From: Candidatus Rokuibacteriota bacterium
Lineage (GTDB): Bacteria > Methylomirabilota > Methylomirabilia > Rokubacteriales > CSP1-6
Direction of reading: 5' to 3'
Assembly (NCBI GenBank): GCA_003221595.1
Contig: QHSM01000050.1
Location: 1 to 9,138, forward strand
DNA length: 9,138 bases
The notes beneath the pieces were generated by a model. That model had not been told where the DNA came from and ran no database searches. It saw nothing but the letters and a program-made list of their open reading frames with translations. Positions within the stretch are counted from its first letter, which is position 1. Each line of letters opens with the position of its first letter. A program made the translations under genes and the position numbers. This document shows positions 1 to 6,822 of the stretch, piece after piece.

Positions 1-1449
1 GAGGTGATTGAGCAGCGGCGTCCCGATGCTGTCCGGCTTTGGCATCAGATCGACGGCGAGATTGCCACCCGTCCCGGCGCCCGTGGCGAGCACGGTGGCG
101 GCGGTCGGCGTGGTGTCGTGGCCGACTCCGTTGCCGAGGGCCAGCACCCGGTCTCCGATCGCAAGAGCCGTGGAGTCCCCGAGCGCGATGATCGGCAGGC
201 CAAGACGCTCGAGCCTCAGGACGGCGACGTCGTTCAGCGGGTTCCGGGCCACGACGGTCGCCCCGAAAGTGCGGCCGTCGAACAGGACGACCTCGATCGA
301 GGTCCCCCCACCAAGGCGCTTGTGACTCGTGAAGATGTGGCCGAGCTCATCGACGACGAAGCCACGGCTCGGGCGTGGTTCGGGCTCTCGCGGCTCGCGT
401 CCAGCCCTCGCCGGCGTCTGTGCCGGTACGGAGCCGATCCGTTGCGGCCGAACGTCGACGACCGCTTGCATGAGCGCCGAAATCGACGCTCGGTCCCAGC
501 GCGGCGATTCGGCGGACCACGTCGGCAGATCCTCCCGCCGCTTCGACGACCCCGCCAGTCGTGGAGGGCTCTGGAGCACGGTGTCCAGAGCCGCGCCTCC
601 GCGGGGAGGTGTTCCCGGAATGAATCGCGCTAGCGCCTTCGTCTGAGCTGGTCGGGCCGGGGGCGCCGTCGGCGTCCCGGGCTCTTCGCGGCGTTCGCCT
701 TCCTGACGGAGTTGCGCTGGTGCAGGGCTGGAAGTCGCGGGCTGGCCAGGCGGGTCGCCAATCGGCTCACTGGGTCGGGCGAGCTGCGCAGGACCAGCCG
801 GCGCCTGCGGGGGCGCGACCGCGCGCTGAGGCGCGAGGTCCGTCATGGTGACCTTGAGAATGATCGCGATCACCAGCATCGTGCCGGCCGCGATTCCAGC
901 CGGTACGACGGCAGGCCTGATGAAGCCGACGCCGGCGCGAACTATGTCGCTGCAGGAAGCGCGAGCTCGGGACGGCCAAAATCCTGGAGTCGGCTCCGGG
1001 GCGCGGTCACCCGTCGAGGGTACGGCGCGCCGCTTACCGCATCCCGAGCAGTCCGGCAACGCGGCCCGCAGGGGCGCCGAGCACGAGGCGTCGTGCTGCC
1101 AGTTCAGCTTGCATTCCGGGCAGAAATGGAAGTGCGATCCTCGTCGGGCTCCCGGCGCCGGGCTCGATCCTTCGGCCGGGAAGCACCATGGACAGCAGAC
1201 GACGGGCCCGTCCAGACACCGGCCTTCATGATCCCAGTCGCCCCCGCAGATGTTGCAGTAGTGCGTGTGGATCTCCCGTGTGAGCAGATCCTCACGGCCG
1301 GAGCACAGGGGACAATCCTCCGCGCCGACGAGCGGAAGGTCCCCCGAATCCGGGACGGGAATGCTACAGGTGAGCGCGGTGGGTCCCGTATGCTGCCAGC
1401 GGTGACCGGCGCGGCATCGATGCGGATGTTCGGTGTCCGCACCGCTCAT
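1..1449 (-). CDS. Zinc-module / transmembrane / HtrA-like pseudoprotease protein (C-terminus cut by window edge)
   Basis: Read on the minus strand, the frame is open from the ATG at 1449 to base 1, giving 483 residues with no stop seen. Residues 8-137 hold three Cys/His modules: C12...C46-C49, C65-C68...C85/C86-C89 and C110-C113...C134-C137. Each begins HxH and carries a W-x-H. About residues 180-198 form one hydrophobic helix with Arg residues before it, so the zinc part should be cytoplasmic. Residues 205-360 are a Pro/Ala/Arg-rich linker. Residues 361-483 match the HtrA/DegP (S1C) trypsin fold: GFVVD, GHIFT, DGRTFGA, NDVAVLRL, LGDS, GDRVLALGN and GTPLLN. The Asp of the triad is present (D407), but the His position reads K377 and the Ser position I475, so a pseudoprotease is inferred. 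The ATG overlaps the stop of the preceding gene by one base (TGATG), which implies translational coupling. The exact family is not recognised. The fold call is firm, the function unknown. Confidence 0.5.
   Translation of the reverse strand, partial: MSGADTEHPHRCRAGHRWQHTGPTALTCSIPVPDSGDLPLVGAEDCPLCSGREDLLTREIHTHYCNICGGDWDHEGRCLDGPVVCCPWCFPAEGSSPAPGARRGSHFHFCPECKLNWQHDASCSAPLRAALPDCSGCGKRRAVPSTGDRAPEPTPGFWPSRARASCSDIVRAGVGFIRPAVVPAGIAAGTMLVIAIILKVTMTDLAPQRAVAPPQAPAGPAQLARPSEPIGDPPGQPATSSPAPAQLRQEGERREEPGTPTAPPARPAQTKALARFIPGTPPRGGAALDTVLQSPPRLAGSSKRREDLPTWSAESPRWDRASISALMQAVVDVRPQRIGSVPAQTPARAGREPREPEPRPSRGFVVDELGHIFTSHKRLGGGTSIEVVLFDGRTFGATVVARNPLNDVAVLRLERLGLPIIALGDSTALAIGDRVLALGNGVGHDTTPTAATVLATGAGTGGNLAVDLMPKPDSIGTPLLNHL
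1039..1428 (-). repeat. Three tandem Cys/His zinc-type modules (protein level)
   Basis: Within the protein starting at 1449, residues 8-49, 61-89 and 106-137 follow one pattern: HxH-[RYF]-C, then W-x-H, then a Cys, then CxxC. Units two and three align closely: HTHYCNICGGDW / DHEGRC / CCPWC against HFHFCPECKLNW / QHDASC / CSGC. Unit one is more diverged: its second Cys is missing, with His16 nearby, and it has a longer loop before CPLC. Divergence at the DNA level suggests old internal duplication. Zinc binding is inferred from the Cys/His spacing. Confidence 0.5.
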
Positions 1450-3269
1450 CAGCGACTCGCCTTCTGGATCCCATCGAGCACGGTCGGGCTGGCGGGGCCA
1501 AGCAGCAATGCCCGTTGAAACACCGACTTGGCCGCCTCCTTCTGACCGAGCTTCACCAAGCACCAGGCGATGCCTTCCTGGATCTGGGGTGAGTCCGGCG
1601 CAGCGTCGCCGGCGCGGCGGAACGTCGCCAGCGCTTCGCGGTGACGCCCGAGATGGTAGAGGTTCCATCCCAACTTCGCCCTCAGGGCGACTGTCTCCGT
1701 GAGCGCACAACCGATGAGTGGTCTCGGCGATCCGCTCAGCGCCTTTTCGAGATGGGGCAGCGCGAGCTCATATTGGCCCAGCTCGAACTGCGCCGATCCC
1801 AGGCCGTTCAGGGCATCGACGTAGTCCGGTTTGCGGTCCACCGCGAGCTGGAACGCGGCCCTCGCCAGGTGGTATCGGCCGAGGCGGAACCGACTCCATC
1901 CGAGGCCATCATACAGGCCTGGCCAGTTGGGCTGACGACGGAGCACAGTCTTGAACGTGATGGTCGCCGCCCCGAAATCACCGACGAAGTACTCGGACCA
2001 CGCAAGGAGGGCCCTGGCCTCGTCAAAATCCGGATACAGAGCCGTCGCCTCGCGCAGCTGCTCCCTCGCCTCCTGAAACTTGAGCGCCTCGAGAAGGGAC
2101 CGGCCGCGACTGAAGCTCGCCTCGGCGCGCATGCTCCGCCGCAGACCCTGGAAGAGGCCTGGCCCTGTCGAGAGCGAGGGCGACGCCGCCGTGAGCCGGG
2201 CGGGGCGGTCACCTGCCTCTTCTGCGGCCTCCCAAGCGCGCTCGGCCGCGTCACGCGCGCGGATCTCCTCGCGACGGGCCAGGACATCGCTGTCGGGCGT
2301 GGAGGCACTCGCAAGACGTGCCGCCTCCGCGGCGGCCCGTTCCGCTTCGCGAGCAGCGTCGGCGGCGATCCGCGCTGATTCCATCGCCGCCTCGGCAACC
2401 TCGTTGGCGGCCTCGAGGTGCCCACCGGGGCCGCCCTCGGTCGCCTGCCGTTCCCCGATTCGGTATGCGACCTCCCCTGCGCGCGCGGCGAGACGCGCGG
2501 CTTCCGCGGCGGCCCTGGCCGCCAGGAGGGCGGCGCGCTCCGTGTACGGGATGACCAGGCTGGAACTCGACCCGCGCCCGGTGAAGCCATTCGGGGCCGA
2601 TGCCGAATTCGCTCCAAAGCGTGAATGGACCCGCTGCGCGAGATCGGAGCGGAGGATGCCGTTCATCCTGCTGGTGGGAGCATTCATGCTGCCCCCGCGG
2701 ATCCCGCCGACTGCGGGTCCGCTGAGGATCCCGCTGTTGTCCAGCGTGCCGTTGACGCCAGCGGTGGCGCTCTCGCCGCCGACCGTCGCGCCGACCCCGG
2801 CACTGACTCCGGAGCTACCGACGCCAGCCGTACCGCTGACTCCGACGCCCCCCGCCGAGGCCCCGACTCCCGCGCTCGCCCCGCCGCTCCCGACGCCTGC
2901 GCTACCGCCGACTCCGGCGCCACCGGCACTGGCACCCACTCCCGCGCTCGCCCCGCCACTACCAGCGCCAGCCGCGCCGCCGACCCCGGCTCCGCCAGCA
3001 CTGGCACCGCCGCTGGCGCCCGCGCCGCCGCCACCAACGCCAGCGGCACCGCCGACCCCAGCACCCCCGGCACTGGCGCCCACGCCGGCGCTCGCGCCAC
3101 CACTCCCCACCCCGGCGGAGGCGCCAGCTGCGGCGCCCGCGGCGCCGGCCCCTGCGCCGGCGCCAGCACCGGGTCCCGCGAACACGGTCCAGGTGAGGAG
3201 GGGCAAGAAGAGAACGGCGAGGACGAAGCCGATCGCGAACGAGCGCGAAGAACGAGTCCCGCTGGTCAT
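1449..3269 (-). CDS. Exported silk-like repeat protein with C-terminal TPR domain
   Basis: The product is 606 residues. Residues 1-31 form a signal peptide (Arg6 and Arg9, then a hydrophobic core, ending VFA before GPG). Residues 32-178 are a Gly/Ala/Ser/Val low-complexity domain, mostly a 24-residue repeat. Residues 240-350 are Ala/Glu/Arg-rich and predicted helical, possibly coiled coil. Residues 384-595 contain about six TPRs with the usual G/A/Y pattern and acidic-Pro turns, for example FQEAREQLREATALYPDFDEA and LGWNLYHLGRHREALATFRRA. The start at 3269 is chosen over an in-frame ATG at 3506 because AGGAGG (3275-3280) lies 5 nt upstream and the signal peptide begins there. TPRs mediate protein-protein contacts, and the Gly-rich part could be a flexible or self-associating spacer. 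It is the first gene of a coupled pair, with its TGA overlapping the next ATG. The architecture is clear, but no named family is recognised. Confidence 0.5.
   Translation of the reverse strand: MTSGTRSSRSFAIGFVLAVLFLPLLTWTVFAGPGAGAGAGAGAAGAAAGASAGVGSGGASAGVGASAGGAGVGGAAGVGGGGAGASGGASAGGAGVGGAAGAGSGGASAGVGASAGGAGVGGSAGVGSGGASAGVGASAGGVGVSGTAGVGSSGVSAGVGATVGGESATAGVNGTLDNSGILSGPAVGGIRGGSMNAPTSRMNGILRSDLAQRVHSRFGANSASAPNGFTGRGSSSSLVIPYTERAALLAARAAAEAARLAARAGEVAYRIGERQATEGGPGGHLEAANEVAEAAMESARIAADAAREAERAAAEAARLASASTPDSDVLARREEIRARDAAERAWEAAEEAGDRPARLTAASPSLSTGPGLFQGLRRSMRAEASFSRGRSLLEALKFQEAREQLREATALYPDFDEARALLAWSEYFVGDFGAATITFKTVLRRQPNWPGLYDGLGWSRFRLGRYHLARAAFQLAVDRKPDYVDALNGLGSAQFELGQYELALPHLEKALSGSPRPLIGCALTETVALRAKLGWNLYHLGRHREALATFRRAGDAAPDSPQIQEGIAWCLVKLGQKEAAKSVFQRALLLGPASPTVLDGIQKASR
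2736..3095 (-). repeat. 72-bp / 24-residue tandem repeat array, about five units
   Basis: Residues 59-178 of the TPR protein divide into five 24-residue units, ending with a decayed one. Each unit has a first half like ASAGVGASAGGA and a second half like GVGGAAGVGSGG. Units 1-4 are close copies, and unit 5 (VSAGVGATVGG...) drifts into non-repetitive sequence. The composition is almost entirely Gly, Ala, Ser and Val, resembling silk-, elastin- or PGRS-type sequence. On the plus strand the array reads as Pro/Ala/Thr-rich in every frame, which explains long spurious open frames there. Confidence 0.5.
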
Positions 3270-3274
3270 TGCGG

Positions 3275-3280
3275 CCTCCT
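3275..3280 (-). promoter_or_regulatory. Strong Shine-Dalgarno for the TPR gene
   Basis: On the minus strand AGGAGG lies 5 nt before the ATG at 3269. It decides the start against the upstream in-frame ATG at 3506, which would put 79 residues without membrane-targeting character before the signal peptide. Confidence 0.5.
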
Positions 3281-3373
3281 GTTCGACTGAGGCGAGGAAA
3301 CGGCAAACGACGCCGACTCTCGTGCCTAGATCATCGCCGTGGCCAGCCGCGAGGAAAATCAGGCGAGTTCTGT

Positions 3374-3399
3374 AGTCGGGGCAAAGGAATCCCCCGACT
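3374..3399. repeat. Perfect 8-bp inverted repeat in the divergent intergenic region
   Basis: AGTCGGGG (3374-3381) and CCCCGACT (3392-3399) are exact reverse complements separated by 10 nt. No T-run follows on either strand, so a classical terminator is unlikely. Position between divergent genes suggests a regulatory dyad or a leader hairpin, which is an inference. Confidence 0.5.
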
Positions 3400-3402
3400 C
3401 TA

Positions 3403-3416
3403 TGGTCGAGCGACCA
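3403..3416. promoter_or_regulatory. Operator-like palindrome TGGTCG-AG-CGACCA
   Basis: Two perfect 6-bp arms flank a 2-bp centre, starting 4 bp after the preceding hairpin and ending 27 bp before the candidate -35 box at 3444. Size and symmetry suit a dimeric transcription-factor site. No regulator gene is visible in the window. Confidence 0.5.
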
Positions 3417-3443
3417 CGTCGCCGCTATTTCGCGCGCTGTGGT

Positions 3444-3472
3444 TTGACTTGCCCGACGGTGGGTGCTACGGT
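3444..3472 (+). promoter_or_regulatory. Candidate sigma70-like promoter for the miaB transcription unit
   Basis: TTGACT (3444-3449, five of six matches to the -35 consensus) is followed after exactly 17 bp by TACGGT (3467-3472), a weak -10 match. Transcription would start near 3479-3480, leaving a leader of about 30 nt before the ATG at 3509. Both the stretch and the spacing are visible, but activity is an inference. Confidence 0.5.
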
Positions 3473-3508
3473 CGAATGCAACGCAAACGCAGGATTTTTC
3501 AGACACGA

Positions 3509-4852
3509 ATGGCCAAGCTCCATCTGATCACGTACGGCTGTCAGATGAACGAGTATGACTCCGAGCGGGTCGCCGGTCTCTTGCGCGAGCACCGCTGGGA
3601 GCTGACCGCCGACGAGACCGAGGCCGACCTCATCCTCGTCAACACCTGCGCCATCCGCGAAAAGGCCGAGGACAAGGTGTTCTCGAAGCTCGGTGAGCTC
3701 CGTTTGCTCAAGGCCCAGCGGCCGGATCTCGTCATCGGCGTCATGGGCTGCATGGCTCAGCTCCACCAGGACGCCATCCAGCGCCGGGCGCCCGCCGTCG
3801 ATCTCGTGTTCGGCTCGCCCGCCATCGCCCGTGTCGCCGAGCTGGTCGACCGTGTCCGGCGCGAGGGGCGTCCGGTGCTCGAGACCGGGGAGGGGCCGCT
3901 GGTCAAGATCACGGCGCGCCCGCCGTCAGCGCGGCGCCTCAGGGCGTTCGTCACGGTGATGGAAGGATGCGAGAAGCACTGCACGTTCTGCGTCGTTCCG
4001 CAGACGCGCGGGCGCGAGCGGAGCCACGCGCCCGACGTCATCGTCGACGAGGTGCGCCATCTCGCCGCCGAGGGCTGCCGGGAGGTGACGCTGCTCGGTC
4101 AGACGGTGAACGCATACGGGCGCGACCTGACTCCGCCCACTGATCTGGGCGAGCTGTTCGCACGGGTCGACGAGGTCGAGGGCATCGCGCGCATCCGTTT
4201 CACCACGTCGAATCCCTACAACCTCACGCCCAAGCTCATCCGCGCCATGCGCGACGTCCCGAAGGTGTGCGAGTATTTTCACCTGCCGCTCCAGTCCGGC
4301 TCCAACCAGGTACTCGAGCGCATGAATCGCGGCTACACCCGCGACCGCTATCTCGAGCTGGTCGCGGAGATCCGCGACGCGGTCCCGACGATGGCGTTCT
4401 CCACGGACCTCATCGTGGGCTTCCCGGGCGAGACGGAGGCGGACTTCGCGAAGACGCTCGAGATGGTCGAGCGCGTCGGCTATGACAACGTGTTCGTGTT
4501 CCGCTTCTCGCGCCGGCCCGGGACGCCGGCGGCCACGATGCCGGACCAGGTGCCCGACGAGGTGAAGGCCGACCGCAACACCCGCTTGCTCCAGGCGGCG
4601 GAGCGCGTGAGCGCGGACCACAGCCGGCGGCTCGTGGGCCGGACGATCGAGGTGCTGGTGGACGGGACATCGAAGAAGAACGCAGGGGAGCTGTCGGGCC
4701 GGACCCGCTGCAATCGCGTCGTGAACTTCGACGGGCAGGGGCGCGCGTCCGTCGGTGAGCTCGCGTCGGTGCATATCGACCAGGCGCTGCCGCACAGCCT
4801 GCGCGGGACGCTCGCGTCCCGACCGGAGGAGACCGCATGTTTGTCGAAATGA
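3509..4852 (+). CDS. miaB: tRNA-2-methylthio-N6-dimethylallyladenosine synthase (MiaB)
   Basis: MiaB is a radical-SAM enzyme that adds the 2-methylthio group to i6A37 in tRNAs reading UNN codons, using two 4Fe-4S clusters. The 447-residue product has the three parts of the family. The N-terminal MTTase domain has Cys11 (TYGCQMNEYDSE), Cys47 (VNTCAIREKAEDK) and Cys81 (MGCMAQ). The radical-SAM core has C154, C158 and C161 (CEKHCTFC), then HLPLQSGS and FPGETE. A C-terminal TRAM domain covers about residues 374-437. The start at 3509 gives MAKLHLITYGCQMN, matching the usual family N-terminus. The in-frame ATG at 3476 would precede the predicted transcription start, and no good Shine-Dalgarno supports either (AGGA at 3491-3494 is 14 nt away). 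The 3' end overlaps the next gene by 16 nt. YGCQMN plus the TRAM domain favour MiaB over MtaB or RimO. Confidence 0.5.
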   Translation: MAKLHLITYGCQMNEYDSERVAGLLREHRWELTADETEADLILVNTCAIREKAEDKVFSKLGELRLLKAQRPDLVIGVMGCMAQLHQDAIQRRAPAVDLVFGSPAIARVAELVDRVRREGRPVLETGEGPLVKITARPPSARRLRAFVTVMEGCEKHCTFCVVPQTRGRERSHAPDVIVDEVRHLAAEGCREVTLLGQTVNAYGRDLTPPTDLGELFARVDEVEGIARIRFTTSNPYNLTPKLIRAMRDVPKVCEYFHLPLQSGSNQVLERMNRGYTRDRYLELVAEIRDAVPTMAFSTDLIVGFPGETEADFAKTLEMVERVGYDNVFVFRFSRRPGTPAATMPDQVPDEVKADRNTRLLQAAERVSADHSRRLVGRTIEVLVDGTSKKNAGELSGRTRCNRVVNFDGQGRASVGELASVHIDQALPHSLRGTLASRPEETACLSK

Positions 4853-5340
4853 AGGTGCGCGGACTGGCCCTGGACCAGGTCTCGAACATGCCGATCATCA
4901 TCCTGCGCGACGAGGAGGACAAGCGGTCGCTGCAGATCTGGGTGGGCATCTTCGAGGCGAACGCCATCGCCCTCGAGCTGGAGAAGGTTGCGCCGGCCCG
5001 CCCCATGACCCACGACCTGATCAAGAACATCCTGGAGACGCTGGAGGCGCGGGTGCTCAAGGTGGTCGTGACCGACCTCAAGGAGAACACCTTCTTCGCG
5101 GTGCTGCACCTGCAGCTCGGCGGGACCGAGTACACGGTCGACTCGCGCCCCTCGGACGCCATCGCGCTCGCCCTCCGGGTGGCGGCGCCGATCTACGTCG
5201 ATGAGGAGGTCATCCGGAAGGCCAAGAGTCTCGATGTGACGAAAGAGGCCGAGCCGGCCAAGTCGGACGACCCGGAACAGCTGCGCGAGTGGCTGCAGAA
5301 CATCAAGCCGGAGGATTTCGAGAAGTTCAACAAAGCCTGA
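4837..5340 (+). CDS. Bifunctional nuclease family protein (DUF151)
   Basis: The 167-residue protein matches the DUF151/BFN-like family, whose plant members have reported RNase and DNase activity and whose bacterial role is poorly defined. Seen here are LQIWVGIFEANAIALELE (residues 32-49), RPMTHDLIKNIL (55-66) and VDSRPSDAIALALR (101-114), then a charged tail with LREWLQNIKPEDFEKF. It has no signal peptide or membrane segment, so it is cytoplasmic. The start is supported by GGAGGA at 4825-4830, six nt before the ATG, inside the miaB 3' end. The 16-nt overlap with miaB suggests coupled expression and a possible shared role in RNA metabolism. Family assignment is confident. Actual substrate is not deducible. 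Confidence 0.5.
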   Translation: MFVEMKVRGLALDQVSNMPIIILRDEEDKRSLQIWVGIFEANAIALELEKVAPARPMTHDLIKNILETLEARVLKVVVTDLKENTFFAVLHLQLGGTEYTVDSRPSDAIALALRVAAPIYVDEEVIRKAKSLDVTKEAEPAKSDDPEQLREWLQNIKPEDFEKFNKA

Positions 5341-5353
5341 CGGACGTCAGCCG

Positions 5354-6502
5354 GTGCGGATCGCGCTCTTCACGAACAACTACTTGCCGTTTTGCGGGGG
5401 CGTCACGATCTCGGTCGAGACGCTCCGGCAGGGTCTCGAGGCCGCCGGGCACGAGGCGTGGGTCTTCGGACCGCGCCTGGCCGGCGCGCAGGATCCCTCG
5501 GCGCGCATCGTGCGCTATCCTTCGATCCCGGCCACGACCTACCCGGAGTTCGCCCTGGCCGTTCCGTACTCGCGGCGAATCGGCCGGCTGGTCACCGAGC
5601 TGAACTTCGACGTCGTCCACGCGCACCACCCGTTCCTCCTCGGTCCGGCCGCGCGACGCCTGGCCCGCCGGGCGGGGCGGCCGCTCGTCTTCACCTACCA
5701 CACGCGCTACGAGAAGTACGCGCACTACGTCCCGCTGCCGCTCGGCCTGGTGGAGTCGGCCGCGCTGCGGCTCAGCGCCGGCTTCGCCGCCCGCGCCGAT
5801 GCGGTGCTGGCGCCCTCGACGGTCGTCCGCGACGAGCTCCACGCGCGGGGGGTCCGGACGCCGATCGCGGTCGTGCCCACGGGAATCGACCTCGCCCGGT
5901 TCCGGCCGGGCGACCGGGCGGCCGGGCGGCGGCGGCTCGGCGTCGCCGAGGGCGACGCGCTGGTGCTCTACGTCGGGCGCCTCGATCGGGAGAAGAGCGT
6001 CGATCGCGTCCTGGTCGCGTTCGAGCGCATCGCGTCCACCGTGGCCGCGGCGCGCCTGGTGCTGGTCGGGCACGGCACGGAAGCCGTGCGCCTGCAGCGA
6101 CTGGCGGGCAGCCTGTCGGTCGCCCCGCGGATCCGCTTCCTCGGCGTGCGCCCGCACGACGAGCTCGCCGAGTGCTATCAGGCGGCCGACGTCTTCCTGT
6201 TCGCGTCCGAGACGGAGACGCAGGGCCTCGTGCTCGCCGAGGCGGCGGCCTGCGGGCTCCCGGCGGTCGCCGTCGACGCGCCCGGGTGTGACGAGGTGGT
6301 CCGTGACGGCGATACGGGCATCCTGACCAAGAGCAACCCGGCGGCGCTGGCGGAGGCGGCAATCGGGCTCCTGCTCGATCCCGAGCGCCGGCGCGCCATG
6401 GCGCGACGGGCCCGCGAGGTCGCCGAGCGCGAGTTCGACGTGCGCCTGCAAATCGACCGGACGATGGCCGTGTATCTCGACGCGATCGCGCGCACGCGAT
6501 GA
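5354..6502 (+). CDS. Glycosyltransferase family 4 (GT-B fold)
   Basis: The 382-residue protein is a retaining GT4-type glycosyltransferase that moves a sugar from a nucleotide donor. The N-terminal half has the glycine loop NNYLPFCGGVT (residues 8-18) and HAHHPFLLG (89-97), with FTYHTRYEKYAHY nearby. The C-terminal half has VVPTGIDLARFRPG (173-186), LYVGRLDREKS (205-215) and the EX7E donor-site motif, E288 and E296, followed by GLPAVAVDAPG. The whole resembles diacylglycerol glucosyl- or mannosyltransferases of the PimB/MgdA type, so a glycolipid acceptor is plausible but not proven. There is no transmembrane helix. GTG at 5354, 13 nt after the previous stop, is the first start that gives MRIALFTNNY. 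No strong Shine-Dalgarno is seen. The last bases overlap the next gene (ATGA). Confidence 0.5.
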   Translation: MRIALFTNNYLPFCGGVTISVETLRQGLEAAGHEAWVFGPRLAGAQDPSARIVRYPSIPATTYPEFALAVPYSRRIGRLVTELNFDVVHAHHPFLLGPAARRLARRAGRPLVFTYHTRYEKYAHYVPLPLGLVESAALRLSAGFAARADAVLAPSTVVRDELHARGVRTPIAVVPTGIDLARFRPGDRAAGRRRLGVAEGDALVLYVGRLDREKSVDRVLVAFERIASTVAAARLVLVGHGTEAVRLQRLAGSLSVAPRIRFLGVRPHDELAECYQAADVFLFASETETQGLVLAEAAACGLPAVAVDAPGCDEVVRDGDTGILTKSNPAALAEAAIGLLLDPERRRAMARRAREVAEREFDVRLQIDRTMAVYLDAIARTR

Positions 6503-6822
6503 CCCGCCTGCACGAGACGCATCGGCGGATCAACGCCGAGATCGCCCAGGAAAAGGCGGCGGCGCTCGGGCGGGCGGGCGAGCGGCTCGAGACGGCCCTC
6601 GCTCACGTCGCGGCCGTCGGCCGTCGGCTCGACGCCGCGCCCGATGGTGACGCGGAAGCGCGGCTCCTGGGCGAATACGAGACCGCGCGGGTCCGCGCGC
6701 ACCACGCGCGCCTGGCCCTCCTGATCCAGCGCGAAGCGGTCGGCCTTCGCCATCACCGGATCGTGGACCAGTTTCCCGAGCCACCACGCCGCGCCGCGAG
6801 CCGATGGTCGCCGGGAAGGTGA
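6499..6822 (+). CDS. Small helical protein of unknown function
   Basis: The 107-residue product is not recognised. It is rich in Ala, Arg, Glu and His, and is predicted mostly helical, with possible coiled coil over residues 5-45 and 55-90, then a Pro/Arg-rich tail (FPEPPRRAASR). It has no Cys, signal peptide or membrane segment. It looks genuine: strong GC3 bias in frame, a 4-nt ATGA overlap with the glycosyltransferase, and its stop overlaps the ligase start region. Position implies co-translation with the glycosyltransferase and ligase. No catalytic motif is visible, so an adaptor role is only a guess. Confidence 0.5.
   Translation: MTRLHETHRRINAEIAQEKAAALGRAGERLETALAHVAAVGRRLDAAPDGDAEARLLGEYETARVRAHHARLALLIQREAVGLRHHRIVDQFPEPPRRAASRWSPGR

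Noticed and set aside
4..1518. Several plus-strand open frames over the left 1.5 kb
   Set aside because: The minus-strand frame is continuous over 483 codons and shows Cys/His modules and HtrA motifs. The plus frames are Arg-rich with no recognisable domain.
2080..3375. Long plus-strand open frame with a Pro/Ala/Thr-rich repeat
   Set aside because: It is antisense to the TPR/silk gene. Gly/Ala/Ser codons read backward give Pro/Ala/Thr, it has no domain, and the minus-strand frame has a signal peptide, Shine-Dalgarno and TPRs.
3270..3506. Upstream in-frame ATG at 3506 for the TPR gene
   Set aside because: It would bury the signal peptide behind 79 residues. The 3269 start has AGGAGG at ideal spacing.
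3269..3508. N-terminal extension of miaB to an ATG at 3269
   Set aside because: It would start inside the divergent gene, add 80 basic residues not seen in MiaB, and precede the candidate promoter.
5327..6451. 374-codon minus-strand open frame
   Set aside because: It is exactly antisense to the glycosyltransferase, is Arg/Asp/His-rich and has no domain. This is a usual effect of high GC content.
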